A DNA stretch of 64,000 nt from Aurantimonas sp. 22II-16-19i (GCF_002088275.1 NZ_AQQS01000030.1:1-64000); one strand, 5' to 3'; shown: positions 8,835 through 17,497, numbered from the stretch's first letter. Notes: generated from the sequence alone by a model not told the origin. Made by a program: numbers and translations.

Positions 8835-9509
8835 TTATGCGTACTCGGCAGCAGCGTCTCGCGCTGTGCGCCTCCAATTGAGGTGGAAGCCTTGCTCCTC
8901 GGCCGGGCTGATGGTCGGATCACTGTCAAATGGTAGCTGTCCCAAAAGTGCGGCAGAAAACTCCGACGGATAGATGTATTTGATTAGGAAGCCGACGAAT
9001 TCTCGTACCGACAACGGGGCTCTCATCGGAAGGCGACAATCGGCTGTGTTCACATGAAGATGCGCAGCGGCGTGATCTTCCGCTTGAGCTACTGGATCAA
9101 ATTCAAACCGCAACGAGCTCTTTCGCGGACTATCTAGAGGGTCAGACGCACAGGCTCCCTCGATCCACTCAAGAAGGTCTTGATCAGAACCTTGCCGCAA
9201 ATCGGCAGAAAAGGGGGCAGGAAGATAGCAATAGCGATGCGACTTTAGGGTCTCGCCCTGCATGCTATAAGCGATCTGAACGATAGACGCGTCGAACAAG
9301 AGCCATGAGAGGCGATCCTGTCGGAGTGTCTCAAGATAATGCGACGAGCTGCTCTCGATAACAAGCTTCTCTCCGCCGAGGGGGGCCGTATTACCAATTT
9401 CGACAGCAGTTATCCTGCCACTACGCCGGCTGGTGTGCGGCCTGTTAGCGATGATGAAACCAGCTTCAACGAGGTCTTCGACTAGGATTTGTAGTTTTTG
9501 TATTTTCAT
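8835..9509 (-). CDS. Helicase-partner protein, DUF2290-like
   Basis: 224 residues. Features seen: SSSSHYLETLRQDRLSWLLF, LRFEFDPVAQAEDHAAAHLH, CRLPMRAPLSVREFVGFLIK and a C-terminal LNWRRTA. The RFEFDP...HPAAHLH...CR.P pattern recalls DUF2290 proteins, a match from memory. Its start overlaps the end of the upstream helicase gene by 44 bp, so the two are almost certainly one transcription unit. No catalytic motif is evident. The pairing with a superfamily I helicase beside a restriction-gene fragment suggests a defence role, an inference. Confidence 0.7.
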   Translation of the reverse strand: MKIQKLQILVEDLVEAGFIIANRPHTSRRSGRITAVEIGNTAPLGGEKLVIESSSSHYLETLRQDRLSWLLFDASIVQIAYSMQGETLKSHRYCYLPAPFSADLRQGSDQDLLEWIEGACASDPLDSPRKSSLRFEFDPVAQAEDHAAAHLHVNTADCRLPMRAPLSVREFVGFLIKYIYPSEFSAALLGQLPFDSDPTISPAEEQGFHLNWRRTARDAAAEYA

Positions 9510-11625
9510 TAGCTAAACGTCTCACTAAATTTTGTGCTTCTAGCGGCAATGCATCGATGCTTAGTTGACCGGTCTCGACCCGCTGCAAGAGGCGAGATAA
9601 GCCGTCAATATCCTGCTCAATTTCCGAAATTTCGTCTGAAGAGCGATCCCGGTGCAGCGTCCGCATTTGCTTAAGCTGCGTGATGGTTGGGTACCGAAAC
9701 CGCAAATCGAAATGATCTGCAGCAATGGCTTGATACTCAGCCGTCAGCGACGACATTTTCTCACTAACCCCACTAATTCTGACCCAAGCTCGTGACCGCG
9801 TGATTGCCGTAAAAAGGATGTTTCGCTTTCGTCCGAGGTTAAATCCCCCTTGGCAGTAATCTGCGCCAATGACGTAGATCATCGGCGCTTCGTTTCCTTT
9901 AGCTCGATATATAGATGTGATAGCAATGCTCTCTGAAGAGAAAACCTCATCACGAGAGGTGGTCACGCCGGCTAAGTGAGCAGTTATTCCATGCTTCCTT
10001 AACGCTCGCATTATCCGTGGCGCGGTGGATCGTATTGTTAACGCCTCCGGGACGACTATAAGAATATCGTCGTGCTCTAATTCATCCTCAGCTAGATTGG
10101 TATTGATGGCAGAAGCCAACCATTCCATCTCCGCATCAGTATTCTCAAAAGTGTGAAAACTCACCGCGTCTTCTGGCGACAAGAGGTCGGTGAAGAAGCT
10201 CGGCGTGGCAGTCTGCGACCGGCGTAATGCTACATCATGGCCATTGGCCAGCTCACCCTCGCTGACTTCGTATCCGATCTCTCGCCACAGGCTAGGTTCG
10301 TCGAACATCTGCACGAGACCGGCTTCGCGAGATACGCCGAAGCCTAAACCATGGGCCGTTGAAAGCGCCCAGGGCGAGTTGCGGTAACAAACGGGGAGGA
10401 TGATATCTCGCTTGGGGCGCCCTGGCTCATCCCGGAGCTGCACGTTGGGATGGCCGTTGCCCTTTCTGCCGAACAAATCTTCGGCGGGCATCATTGCGAA
10501 GTCCGACAGATTTTGAAGTTCGTCGTATGCGTAGACGATCCGCTTCGGCTGCTTGGTAAGGTAGTACACCAGCTCGAAGAATGGCTGTGGAAGGTCTTGC
10601 GCTTCGTCGATCAAGACAGCATCGAAAATCGGCTGAACGTTCGGGTTGCTCTTTACGACGCCCAATAGGTCGGCACAAATTCCTCCAAAGGCGTTTCCTG
10701 CGCCGAACCTGTTGCGAGCAGTGGTGAAGTCCACTGCCGGCTGTCCTAAGGATCGTGCGATTTCGGAGTAAACGCCTTTTGATGTTGCGCTACCCCAGGC
10801 ATGTAAGACTACAAGTTTGTCCCAATCCGGCTCCTGTTTGGAAAATTCAAAACAAAATTGCCTGATAAGACGGCGGAACTGCTGATAGAGAGAGCGGGTT
10901 TGGAAGCTTAGTGCGATCCTCCATTCTGGTTCCTTGGAATGAAGGAATGCGGCTTTCAATGCCAATACTATCGTCTTTCCAGAACCCGCCAAGCCGCGAA
11001 TACGCTGAGGCGCGGCGGGCATTTCGATAGCAGCACGCTTTTGCCATGCGTCAAGGTTCGCAATGTTTTTCTCGATCTGCTTCAACAGCGCGCCGCGTGA
11101 ATTGCCTCGCGATACGTTACTCCGGCGTTTTCGAGGACGAATGGTCGCCGTTCGCTCTACGACCGAGTTGAGAACCTGATAATGCTCCGCGCTCAAATTG
11201 GCGTTTCGGGGCAAAAGTCGAGCCAGGTTCTCTATTGTCGACAACTGCGCATCGCCGATGGTGGCGTCTGTTTCGGTCGTTATTGAGACCGTGGTTATAG
11301 GCACGCCGAGCTGACGGCGTACCAACAGTTCCGGCGTCTCCAAGAGCTTCGAGTGCACCGCCGCGAAGTAGCGGTCCTGTGCTTTCTGGACTTCAGTTAT
11401 CGCATCCTGATCAGCAGCTGTCGCATTCAGATGGCTGAGGTCGAAGACGACGACCCCAGCATCTTGAGCAACATACAAAGCGTCAACTCGTACGGTGCCC
11501 TCGACGTTCGTCAGTATCGGATAGCCCACGTAAAGCGTACCCGAATACGCTTCGTTCTGAAAAAGCTCTACGAGGCCCTGCAGTGGCCCGGTAAGAGCCT
11601 GCTCCCCGTAAACTATGTCTGCCAT
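9466..11625 (-). CDS. Superfamily I (UvrD-like) helicase with N-terminal nuclease-like domain
   Basis: 719 residues. Helicase motifs: Walker A GLAGSGKT (about 210-217), Walker B LIDEAQD (about 336-342), TSIYRAKGNEAPMIYVIG (motif V) and LFTAITRSRAWVRI (motif VI, about 602-612). The first 110 residues (GYPILTNVEGTVRVDALYVA, then GVVVFDLS) resemble a NERD-type nuclease fold, but the expected ExK is DLS at residues 62-64, so nuclease activity is doubtful. It probably moves on DNA or RNA using ATP. GC content and codon use are lower than in the chromosomal genes, consistent with acquisition. Confidence 0.85.
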   Translation of the reverse strand: MADIVYGEQALTGPLQGLVELFQNEAYSGTLYVGYPILTNVEGTVRVDALYVAQDAGVVVFDLSHLNATAADQDAITEVQKAQDRYFAAVHSKLLETPELLVRRQLGVPITTVSITTETDATIGDAQLSTIENLARLLPRNANLSAEHYQVLNSVVERTATIRPRKRRSNVSRGNSRGALLKQIEKNIANLDAWQKRAAIEMPAAPQRIRGLAGSGKTIVLALKAAFLHSKEPEWRIALSFQTRSLYQQFRRLIRQFCFEFSKQEPDWDKLVVLHAWGSATSKGVYSEIARSLGQPAVDFTTARNRFGAGNAFGGICADLLGVVKSNPNVQPIFDAVLIDEAQDLPQPFFELVYYLTKQPKRIVYAYDELQNLSDFAMMPAEDLFGRKGNGHPNVQLRDEPGRPKRDIILPVCYRNSPWALSTAHGLGFGVSREAGLVQMFDEPSLWREIGYEVSEGELANGHDVALRRSQTATPSFFTDLLSPEDAVSFHTFENTDAEMEWLASAINTNLAEDELEHDDILIVVPEALTIRSTAPRIMRALRKHGITAHLAGVTTSRDEVFSSESIAITSIYRAKGNEAPMIYVIGADYCQGGFNLGRKRNILFTAITRSRAWVRISGVSEKMSSLTAEYQAIAADHFDLRFRYPTITQLKQMRTLHRDRSSDEISEIEQDIDGLSRLLQRVETGQLSIDALPLEAQNLVRRLANENTKTTNPSRRPR

Positions 11626-11658
11626 ATCGTCCGTCCGTTTGCCTCAGCGCAGGTTTAA

Positions 11659-12136
11659 TGGGCCGACACGCTTCCGTCGAGTGTCAAACGAGATGGAACG
11701 GGTTGAAGCCTTTTAGTTGCAGGCAATGGTCCCAGATTTCGGCGGATCGCCGTGTTGTCTGCGAGAGTGTCTGGCTTCGAACCTCTCAGAGGATGGCATC
11801 GGTCGCGTTCTCATCACGCTCGCGGGCATCCGGGATATATCGACAGAGCATAACTCCGATGCATGCACCCCGACTATGCCCCGAATTTCCAATAGGAGCC
11901 CCCGCCAGAGCGGCGCTGGTGGCGAAGCCAGCGCGAAGGCTGGGGACGGAATATGTTGCTGGCTCGGATTAGCCCTGGAAGTCACCACCGCGCGACGGCC
12001 GCCAGACCCTTTCAACTTCGCCGCATGCGGTGGCCATCTGCCACGGCGATGACGAAGCGGTCGTTCGAGCGCCGTTCCTCATCACCAGGCGGTCAGCGGC
12101 GGCAACTGAAGAAGCAGACGCATCTCGCGAAGTGCG
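11659..12136. other. Gap holding a decayed recombinase fragment
   Basis: No intact gene. The minus strand of 11786-11960 encodes a remnant of a tyrosine recombinase (separate entry); the remaining sequence shows nothing recognisable. Confidence 0.6.
11786..11960 (-). pseudogene. Tyrosine recombinase C-terminal remnant
   Basis: Reading the minus strand gives SLRAGFATSAALAGAPIGNS, then GHSRGACIGVMLCRYIPDA and an end ENATDAIL-stop. This aligns with the C-terminus of the intact recombinase at 13993 (SLRAGFATSAAQAGASSWKI, then TGHASDAMLSRYIRDG, ENAAALLL-stop). The nucleophile Tyr and the HxLR Arg are still present, but residues are lost (about two before the GH motif) and upstream sequence is not recognisable. 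It is in the same orientation as the intact copy, with the flagellin gene between them. Confidence 0.75.
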
Positions 12137-13888
12137 TCAAAGCTTGAAGAGCTGGGCGATCATTTCACCGGATGCGTTCGAAATGGACAAGGCTTGGATG
12201 CCAAGCATTTCTTGGGTCTGAAGCGCCTTCATCCTGGTCGCCTCTTCCTCCAGATTGGCGTCAATCAGGTGGCCTATTCCGCGGTTCATAGTGGTCGACA
12301 AGCTGTCGATGAATGTCTTCTGCATGTCGATCCGATTTGACGCCGCGCCCAGGTTCGAGGCGGCGGTGATGATCTGCTCATGCATCTTGTCCACGATCTG
12401 CTGATAGCGATCGATCATGTCGGGATTTATCGCGACGTCGACGTCGAGGATGCCGATGTCGTTCAAGGGCTCGATGTTGACGTCAACGGAGGAAACCGAG
12501 ATGCCTGTGCCCCAGGCGGAATTGCGATCGGCAGATCGATCGATTGCGAACTGCAAGCCGGAACCTACAGTCTCAATGATCAGGTTGGGAAAGCTGCCCA
12601 TGATCGATTGAAGAACTTTCACCATGTCCTCGGATGTGTGGACGATGCCATCGTCGGTTCCGAGTGCGCGTTCCACGACGTCGCGCGTAATGGCGTAGGT
12701 CCGAGTTTGGCCATAGGCGGAAAACTCGAAACCGACCACGACCCCCGGATGAACCCGAAACGGTTCGAAGCTCAGAGAAAGATGCGAGGCCGTCACACCA
12801 TAAGACATCGAGGAGTTGGCAAGTCCGCCTGTGGTCGAGGTGGTGGTCGTGAAGTTGCTGACCGCCATCGACGCTCCCTCGCTGCCCGACCATAATTGGG
12901 GATCGGTGAAGCTGACGTACTTCTCCTCGTAGCCGCTGCTGTAAGTATAGTCGCGGTAGCCAACCGACACAGGGTCTCCGGGAATGGACGCGCGGATGAC
13001 CTGGGCAAGCTCCTGGGGGGTCGAAATCGTCCCGTTGGCGGTCGGCAAGACGCTGTCGACCAAAGAGCGGTCTATGAAAACGTCAATATCGTAGCCGGCG
13101 CTATAGGGCGGCGGGAGGTCTGGATCGCTCGCGTTTTCGGCTCCAACGGTGACAGTGAACGACATGGTATCGCCAGCGCCGAAAGTTACCGATCCGTCGA
13201 ACCCGAACGTCTGCTGAGCAGGCCACCCATATCGGTTGGGTCCATTGACGGTGTAGCCGGTCTCCGTCGAACTCGACACGTATCGAAGGCCGCCGATGGT
13301 TTTCGGTGACCGCTTGTCGGCCTGGAGGATGCCGCCACCGTCGGAGTTGAACAGCGAGACGGTGCTGATGTCGACGCCCAGCATGGCAAGATCGGGCCGA
13401 CCGTCTGCACCCCGTGAAATCGAAGCTGGAATGGACGAGACCCGAAACTCGTCTTCTGCTTCGTGCATGTTCTCAATGCCGGTTTCCAGCCAGTTGACGC
13501 CAGCGAAGCTGGCAGATTTGGCGATCGAGATGAGCCCTGACTGCGCTTGGCCAATCTCGGATTGGATTTTCGCTCGGTCGACGTTCGGGTCCTTTGCCGA
13601 AACGAGCAGTGACTTGATCCGTGAAACGACCTCTTCCGCCGCAGCCATGCCAGCATAGGCTGTAGCGATTAAGGCCGAGCCGATGCCGAGCGCGTCCTGG
13701 ACGGCAGCGAGGCTGGTGACGTCTGAGCGCATCTTGCTCGCTATCGACCAATACGCGGCGCTATCCTTCGCCGCGCTCACACGCAGTCCAGTCGAGACCC
13801 TGCTGTGCGTGGTTTCGATGAGGTCATGAGTGGCGACAAGCGCCCGAAGGCCCGTCATCGCCGAGATGTTTGTGTGCAAACTGGTCAC
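12137..13888 (-). CDS. Flagellin with large variable domain
   Basis: 583 residues from a GTG start. The N-terminal D0/D1 region (TSLHTNISAMTGLRALVATH, then RVSTGLRVSAAKDSAAYWSI) and the C-terminal D1/D0 region (ASNLGAASNRIDMQKTFIDS, ending SISNASGEMIAQLFKL) are typical flagellin. About 300 residues of Ser/Thr/Gly-rich surface domain between them make it longer than the common 300-400 residue rhizobial flagellins. The protein is exported and polymerises into the filament. The ribosome site is weak (GAAGG 9 nt upstream). It is not in a flagellar operon: neighbours are recombinases, inside a tRNA-linked island. Confidence 0.92.
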   Translation of the reverse strand: MTSLHTNISAMTGLRALVATHDLIETTHSRVSTGLRVSAAKDSAAYWSIASKMRSDVTSLAAVQDALGIGSALIATAYAGMAAAEEVVSRIKSLLVSAKDPNVDRAKIQSEIGQAQSGLISIAKSASFAGVNWLETGIENMHEAEDEFRVSSIPASISRGADGRPDLAMLGVDISTVSLFNSDGGGILQADKRSPKTIGGLRYVSSSTETGYTVNGPNRYGWPAQQTFGFDGSVTFGAGDTMSFTVTVGAENASDPDLPPPYSAGYDIDVFIDRSLVDSVLPTANGTISTPQELAQVIRASIPGDPVSVGYRDYTYSSGYEEKYVSFTDPQLWSGSEGASMAVSNFTTTTSTTGGLANSSMSYGVTASHLSLSFEPFRVHPGVVVGFEFSAYGQTRTYAITRDVVERALGTDDGIVHTSEDMVKVLQSIMGSFPNLIIETVGSGLQFAIDRSADRNSAWGTGISVSSVDVNIEPLNDIGILDVDVAINPDMIDRYQQIVDKMHEQIITAASNLGAASNRIDMQKTFIDSLSTTMNRGIGHLIDANLEEEATRMKALQTQEMLGIQALSISNASGEMIAQLFKL

Positions 13889-13992
13889 TGGGCCGCGCCT
13901 TCATAAGACCGGCAATCTTTCCGCCCTCCATGGTTAACGATCGGTAAAAGCAACCTGAGGTCGGCCAGTGATTTGCTCGCCCGACTGCGCTT

Positions 13993-15057
13993 CTAAAGAA
14001 GCAGCGCGGCGGCGTTCTCCGAGAACATTTCGCCATCTCGGATGTAGCGGCTGAGCATGGCGTCGGACGCATGCCCGGTTTGCGCTCGGATTTTCCATGA
14101 CGACGCTCCGGCCTGGGCGGCGCTGGTGGCGAAACCAGCGCGGAGGCTATGGCCCGAAAATCCCGTCGGGTCGAAACCGGCTGCAGCGAGCCGCTCTCGC
14201 ACGATGATGGAGACGGCCTCACCGGATAGACGTTGCTCGGCGATCCGGCCGTGACGGTCAATCGGCCGGAACAACGGCCCGTCATCCATCATCGTGAGCC
14301 TGACCAGTCCATCCAGCGCCGACACTGGACACCATCTCGTCCGACCAAAGGGAATGCCGATTTTTCGGCCTTGGCCGAGTTGATCGGTCTTCGAACGCCG
14401 CAGGTGCACGACAATGCCCTGCCGCACATGCTCCATATCGCTGAGGTCCAGCCCGACAAGTTCGGACCGTCGAAACCCGCCAGCGAACCCAATCAGGAGG
14501 AGGGCTCGGTCCCGGATATCCTTCGACCTTTCTCCCATTGCGGCCAGCACCACGAACAGGTCTTCGCGGAAAAGCGGTTTCGCTTTCCTCTGAGCGGTCC
14601 CGTGGCGGCGAGCTATGCCCCGCATCGTGGCTTTCACCAAGAGGCTGGTCGTGGGGCGCGTGGTGCCAACGGCGGCATGCGCCTTTGCTATCGAGGCCAG
14701 ACGACGAGCGAGTGTTGCCACTGAGAGATCGGCGGCATGAGCTGCCAAGTAGCTAGCCAGAACCTCCTCTGAGCATGGGACCGTCCCACCCCATTGAACG
14801 AAATGCGCGAGATCGGACCGGTGGGCTCGTTTGCTATTCTCGGCCATCGAACTGCCGATCAGCTCTACCAAGTCGGGATGCAGATCAGCAAAACACGGGT
14901 GATTTCCGTTCATTCGCTCGGGGGCAGGCTGCTTGCCGGCCGTGCAATCAATTGCATTTTTATTAAAATTGAACGGTCCTTCCCTGTTTTCGCCGTCGGC
15001 TTCTGGATTTTTAGGCTCTGATAATGAGGAGTTATCCAAGGTGAGACGGTCGGTCAT
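13993..15057 (-). CDS. Tyrosine recombinase / integrase
   Basis: 354 residues from ATG 15057, whose ATGA overlaps the stop of the upstream gene. The frame is open further upstream but runs through that gene. Catalytic pattern: Arg in GFAGGFRRSELVGLD, a Lys region in VVHLRRSKTDQLGQG, HSLR in GHSLRAGFAT, GH in QTGHASDAM and the nucleophile Tyr in LSRYIRDGEMF. The N-terminal SAM-like domain (NSKRAHRSDLAHFVQWGG) binds the core. Such recombinases are frequent on alphaproteobacterial plasmids and islands. Its substrate is unknown; near-palindromes at 14942 and 16278 flank the gene pair. Confidence 0.88.
   Translation of the reverse strand: MTDRLTLDNSSLSEPKNPEADGENREGPFNFNKNAIDCTAGKQPAPERMNGNHPCFADLHPDLVELIGSSMAENSKRAHRSDLAHFVQWGGTVPCSEEVLASYLAAHAADLSVATLARRLASIAKAHAAVGTTRPTTSLLVKATMRGIARRHGTAQRKAKPLFREDLFVVLAAMGERSKDIRDRALLLIGFAGGFRRSELVGLDLSDMEHVRQGIVVHLRRSKTDQLGQGRKIGIPFGRTRWCPVSALDGLVRLTMMDDGPLFRPIDRHGRIAEQRLSGEAVSIIVRERLAAAGFDPTGFSGHSLRAGFATSAAQAGASSWKIRAQTGHASDAMLSRYIRDGEMFSENAAALLL
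14942..14957 (+). repeat. Copy 2 of the TGCAAT-ATTGCA near-palindrome
   Basis: GTGCAATCAATTGCAT followed by an AT-rich tract (ATTAAAATTG). It lies inside the 5' part of the tyrosine recombinase gene and is similar to 16278-16293. Confidence 0.45.
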
Positions 15058-16163
15058 GCCCGCCCTCCAACCTGGAGAGCGATCTTCAGTTCGCGTTCGC
15101 GGACATCGTTCAGGTGGTCGATATTCGCCCGCATTTCGAACATCAGCTCTTCGATGCCTGATCGGGGGACGCCGGCCCATTGCATGTCCGTGTCAAGACC
15201 AAGAGCTTCGAGTTCGTCCGCCTGATCCCAACTGAGACGTCGTGCGACGGGAACGGCGTCGGCATAAAAGGCGGCGATCCGCGCGGCATCACGGTGACGG
15301 AAATCCGGAACGTGCCGTTCAAGCACGCGGCGGACGGCTCCGTTCTCACGAAGGAAGGTTCCGATGGCCGCTCGTCCGGCTCGGGTGTGCTTGTCGAGCG
15401 CGTAGGTTGGCACCCCGTTGATGAACCTCGTCGGCGGGACCGCGACCGGCGTCACCCAGCTTGCTGATGTCGATCGCTCCAACTCCTGCAGCAGCGGCAG
15501 CATCATCAGGACGATCGGTTCCTTGGTCGCCTTCACAGCGGCGATGACGGCGTCTCCCGTGGCAAGCGGCATGCCCGAGCCGACGAAGCCGTCAACGAGG
15601 CTACGAAGATCGCCGGCACCGATCCGATGCTCATCCCCGTTCTCGATGCCAGAGGCGAACCACGTCGCCGTCGCGCGCTGAGCAATCGGCAGTTCTGCGG
15701 CGACTGCCATTTCGATCCTGGCGGCGACATCTCGTCGTCCGACTGCCTCGCGGCATACTTCCCATTCAGCCCGATGTATGACGGCTGAAATGAGATAGTC
15801 GGTGGAGCGGTCCTTCGGAGCCTCGACCAGTGCCCGCGTGATCCACCGAGCCACGGCTGCAGTCTCGCCGTACGAGCGACGGAGCGACGGTTGAGTGCAG
15901 AGCGCGGTCATGGCGACCAGCAGATCGGGTGCGGCGATCCCGATGTCCTCGAAGGCTATGACGAGCAGTCGGCGGAAGACGCCGCTCCCTCGATGCCGGA
16001 CAAGGGAGAGGATCGCGCGGTCGGCGACAGCGGCTTCGCCGCGCCGGATGGCCTTCTGAAGGGCGGAGCTGGCGATCCATGGATCGACCGGCAGCGGCTC
16101 GCGTGGCTCCAGCGCGACCTGCGGGATCAGCTGCTCGTAGGTGTTTGATGAGATTGTCGACAT
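15054..16163 (-). CDS. Protein resembling the C-terminal region of MgsA/RarA ATPases
   Basis: 369 residues. The N-terminal third (SALQKAIRRGEAAVADRAIL, then RRLLVIAFEDIGIAAPDLLV) matches the conserved C-terminal helical region of RarA/MgsA (ALQKAIRRGD...ASEDIG.ADP), but there is no AAA+ ATPase domain. The remainder is not recognised. Its stop overlaps the start of the tyrosine recombinase, implying coupled translation and a shared job, perhaps as an accessory factor for recombination. Function unproven. Confidence 0.65.
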   Translation of the reverse strand: MSTISSNTYEQLIPQVALEPREPLPVDPWIASSALQKAIRRGEAAVADRAILSLVRHRGSGVFRRLLVIAFEDIGIAAPDLLVAMTALCTQPSLRRSYGETAAVARWITRALVEAPKDRSTDYLISAVIHRAEWEVCREAVGRRDVAARIEMAVAAELPIAQRATATWFASGIENGDEHRIGAGDLRSLVDGFVGSGMPLATGDAVIAAVKATKEPIVLMMLPLLQELERSTSASWVTPVAVPPTRFINGVPTYALDKHTRAGRAAIGTFLRENGAVRRVLERHVPDFRHRDAARIAAFYADAVPVARRLSWDQADELEALGLDTDMQWAGVPRSGIEELMFEMRANIDHLNDVRERELKIALQVGGRA

Positions 16164-16277
16164 TGTCGCCTCCTTGCTGTCGAGCGCGGAGGGTCAGAAG
16201 CCGTGAGACCCCAATATGACGCTAACTGGAGGACGGGCGAAGGCAATGAAAAGTTCTAATCGGAGGCGATTTCCGCC

Positions 16278-16293
16278 CGTGCAATTGATTGCA
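16278..16293 (+). repeat. Copy 3 of the TGCAAT-ATTGCA near-palindrome
   Basis: GTGCAATTGATTGCAC is an almost perfect 16-bp palindrome, followed by ATTTTAATCAAATTG. The copy at 14942 has the same palindrome plus a similar AT-rich right flank, about 1.34 kb away in direct orientation. Confidence 0.5.
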
Positions 16294-16433
16294 CGAGCAT
16301 TTTAATCAAATTGGGCCGAATTATCCCGTCCACGCTCCCTACTGTTTCGGCCAACTTCCACGCTGCAGAAGCGAGCCAGACAACTCTATCTGAGGGCGAT
16401 TTTCTGCCCTATCCGTCGATCTGTCTCGGGGAC

Positions 16434-16461
16434 AAAAATGTTGCCGGTAGGGACAGCCGGC
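16434..16461 (-). terminator. Possible intrinsic terminator of the Rep-like gene
   Basis: On the minus strand a GCCGG/CCGGC stem with a 9-nt loop is followed by AACATTTTTG, just past the stop of the Rep-like gene. The stem is short. Confidence 0.4.
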
Positions 16462-16465
16462 TTGC

Positions 16466-17497
16466 TCACGCGAACTGCTTGAAGAACACGTGGTTGCCGA
16501 CCATCAGCGGGCCTAAGGCCTGCGGCCAGTTGGCCCACACCATTTCAGCGTCCCACCACGTCAACGAGTGTGCTTTCAGGTGCTTGCGGTATTTCGCCTT
16601 GCGATCCTTGGGAAGGAGAGCTAGCGCCTTGTCCAGCCCTCGAAAGCGTACGCAGTCCTGAAAGAGCGTCCACTGCCACTGGTTCTCATCAGGAATAGGC
16701 GGCGGAAAATTCTGGACAAGCAGCGTGCCCTTGAACGGGTTTTCGAGCTTGCCCAGATCCAGGACCTTCGAGTTCAGGTTCTTCATGCGCTTCTCGATGC
16801 GCACGACCGTTGAGCCGTCCCACTTCTTCCCCTTGGCCTTCTGCTCAGCCTTTTTGTTGTAGACCAGCGTCTGGTGGCCCTTGTTCGTCCCCAATGTGAA
16901 GCTCTCGAGGTGACCGTCGCTCGTCCAGGCCAGCTTGCGGGTGCTCTGCGTCGGCAGATAGAGGAAGTCATCCATGCGGACGGCGTGCAGGTCGACCGCT
17001 ACGTCGAGGCGAGAGATATTTCCGTTGACGAGGGCGTATTCCCACCCGTCCGGCATTAGCACGATCAGGGAGGCATGGAGGGCATTCATGCCATCCTTCC
17101 CAAGCAGCCCGGGATTGAGCTCGAAGCGGAGCTTGGTCGCGAGCGGGCCGTGGAAGCTGTAGTCGAAGCGGGGCTCGTCGTCGAAGCCTTCGAGGGGAAC
17201 TGTATAGCTGCGCTTATAGGGCTTCTTCCAGGTTGCCGGTCCCAAAAGCTCCTTGTCGTTCCACATCGTCGCGACCGCCTGATGGATATCGGCCTGATCC
17301 TCCTTCGTCTTGGGCGTCACCACAACGCTGATCTTGTCGATGAAGGGGATGAGTTCCGATGCTGGCTTAGGGCCCGTAGGCGGGCTTGTGTCCCCGTGGA
17401 GAAGGGCTGTTTTCGCCTGTGTTTGGGTCTTGTTAGAAAGCCCCTTCTTCACCGGGATTTTGATGATGGTCACCACGTCCGCCGATCCGCACCGCAT
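16466..17497 (-). CDS. Putative replication initiation protein (Rep_trans-like)
   Basis: 343 residues. Family-like motifs: ISRLDVAVDLHAV (the R-x-D-x-A-x-D core), LGTNKGHQTLVYNKKAEQ and VVRIEKRMKN, spaced as in rolling-circle Rep_trans proteins, in which a downstream Tyr nicks DNA. No Tyr can be assigned with confidence. It lies between the island integrase and the recombinase operon, so it may replicate an excised circular form of the island. The start is uncertain: GTG codons near residue 8 are alternatives. Confidence 0.6.
   Translation of the reverse strand: MRCGSADVVTIIKIPVKKGLSNKTQTQAKTALLHGDTSPPTGPKPASELIPFIDKISVVVTPKTKEDQADIHQAVATMWNDKELLGPATWKKPYKRSYTVPLEGFDDEPRFDYSFHGPLATKLRFELNPGLLGKDGMNALHASLIVLMPDGWEYALVNGNISRLDVAVDLHAVRMDDFLYLPTQSTRKLAWTSDGHLESFTLGTNKGHQTLVYNKKAEQKAKGKKWDGSTVVRIEKRMKNLNSKVLDLGKLENPFKGTLLVQNFPPPIPDENQWQWTLFQDCVRFRGLDKALALLPKDRKAKYRKHLKAHSLTWWDAEMVWANWPQALGPLMVGNHVFFKQFA

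Larger units (their letters stand above)
16164..16465. other. Upstream region of the recombinase operon
   Basis: No gene seen. It contains the 16-bp near-palindrome at 16278-16293 followed by an AT-rich tract, a probable operator/promoter or recombination site for the leftward 369-residue gene, and a possible terminator of the leftward Rep-like gene near 16434-16461. Confidence 0.5.

Noticed and set aside
12380-12895. + strand frame inside the flagellin gene
   Set aside because: Antisense to a well-supported flagellin; no recognisable domain.
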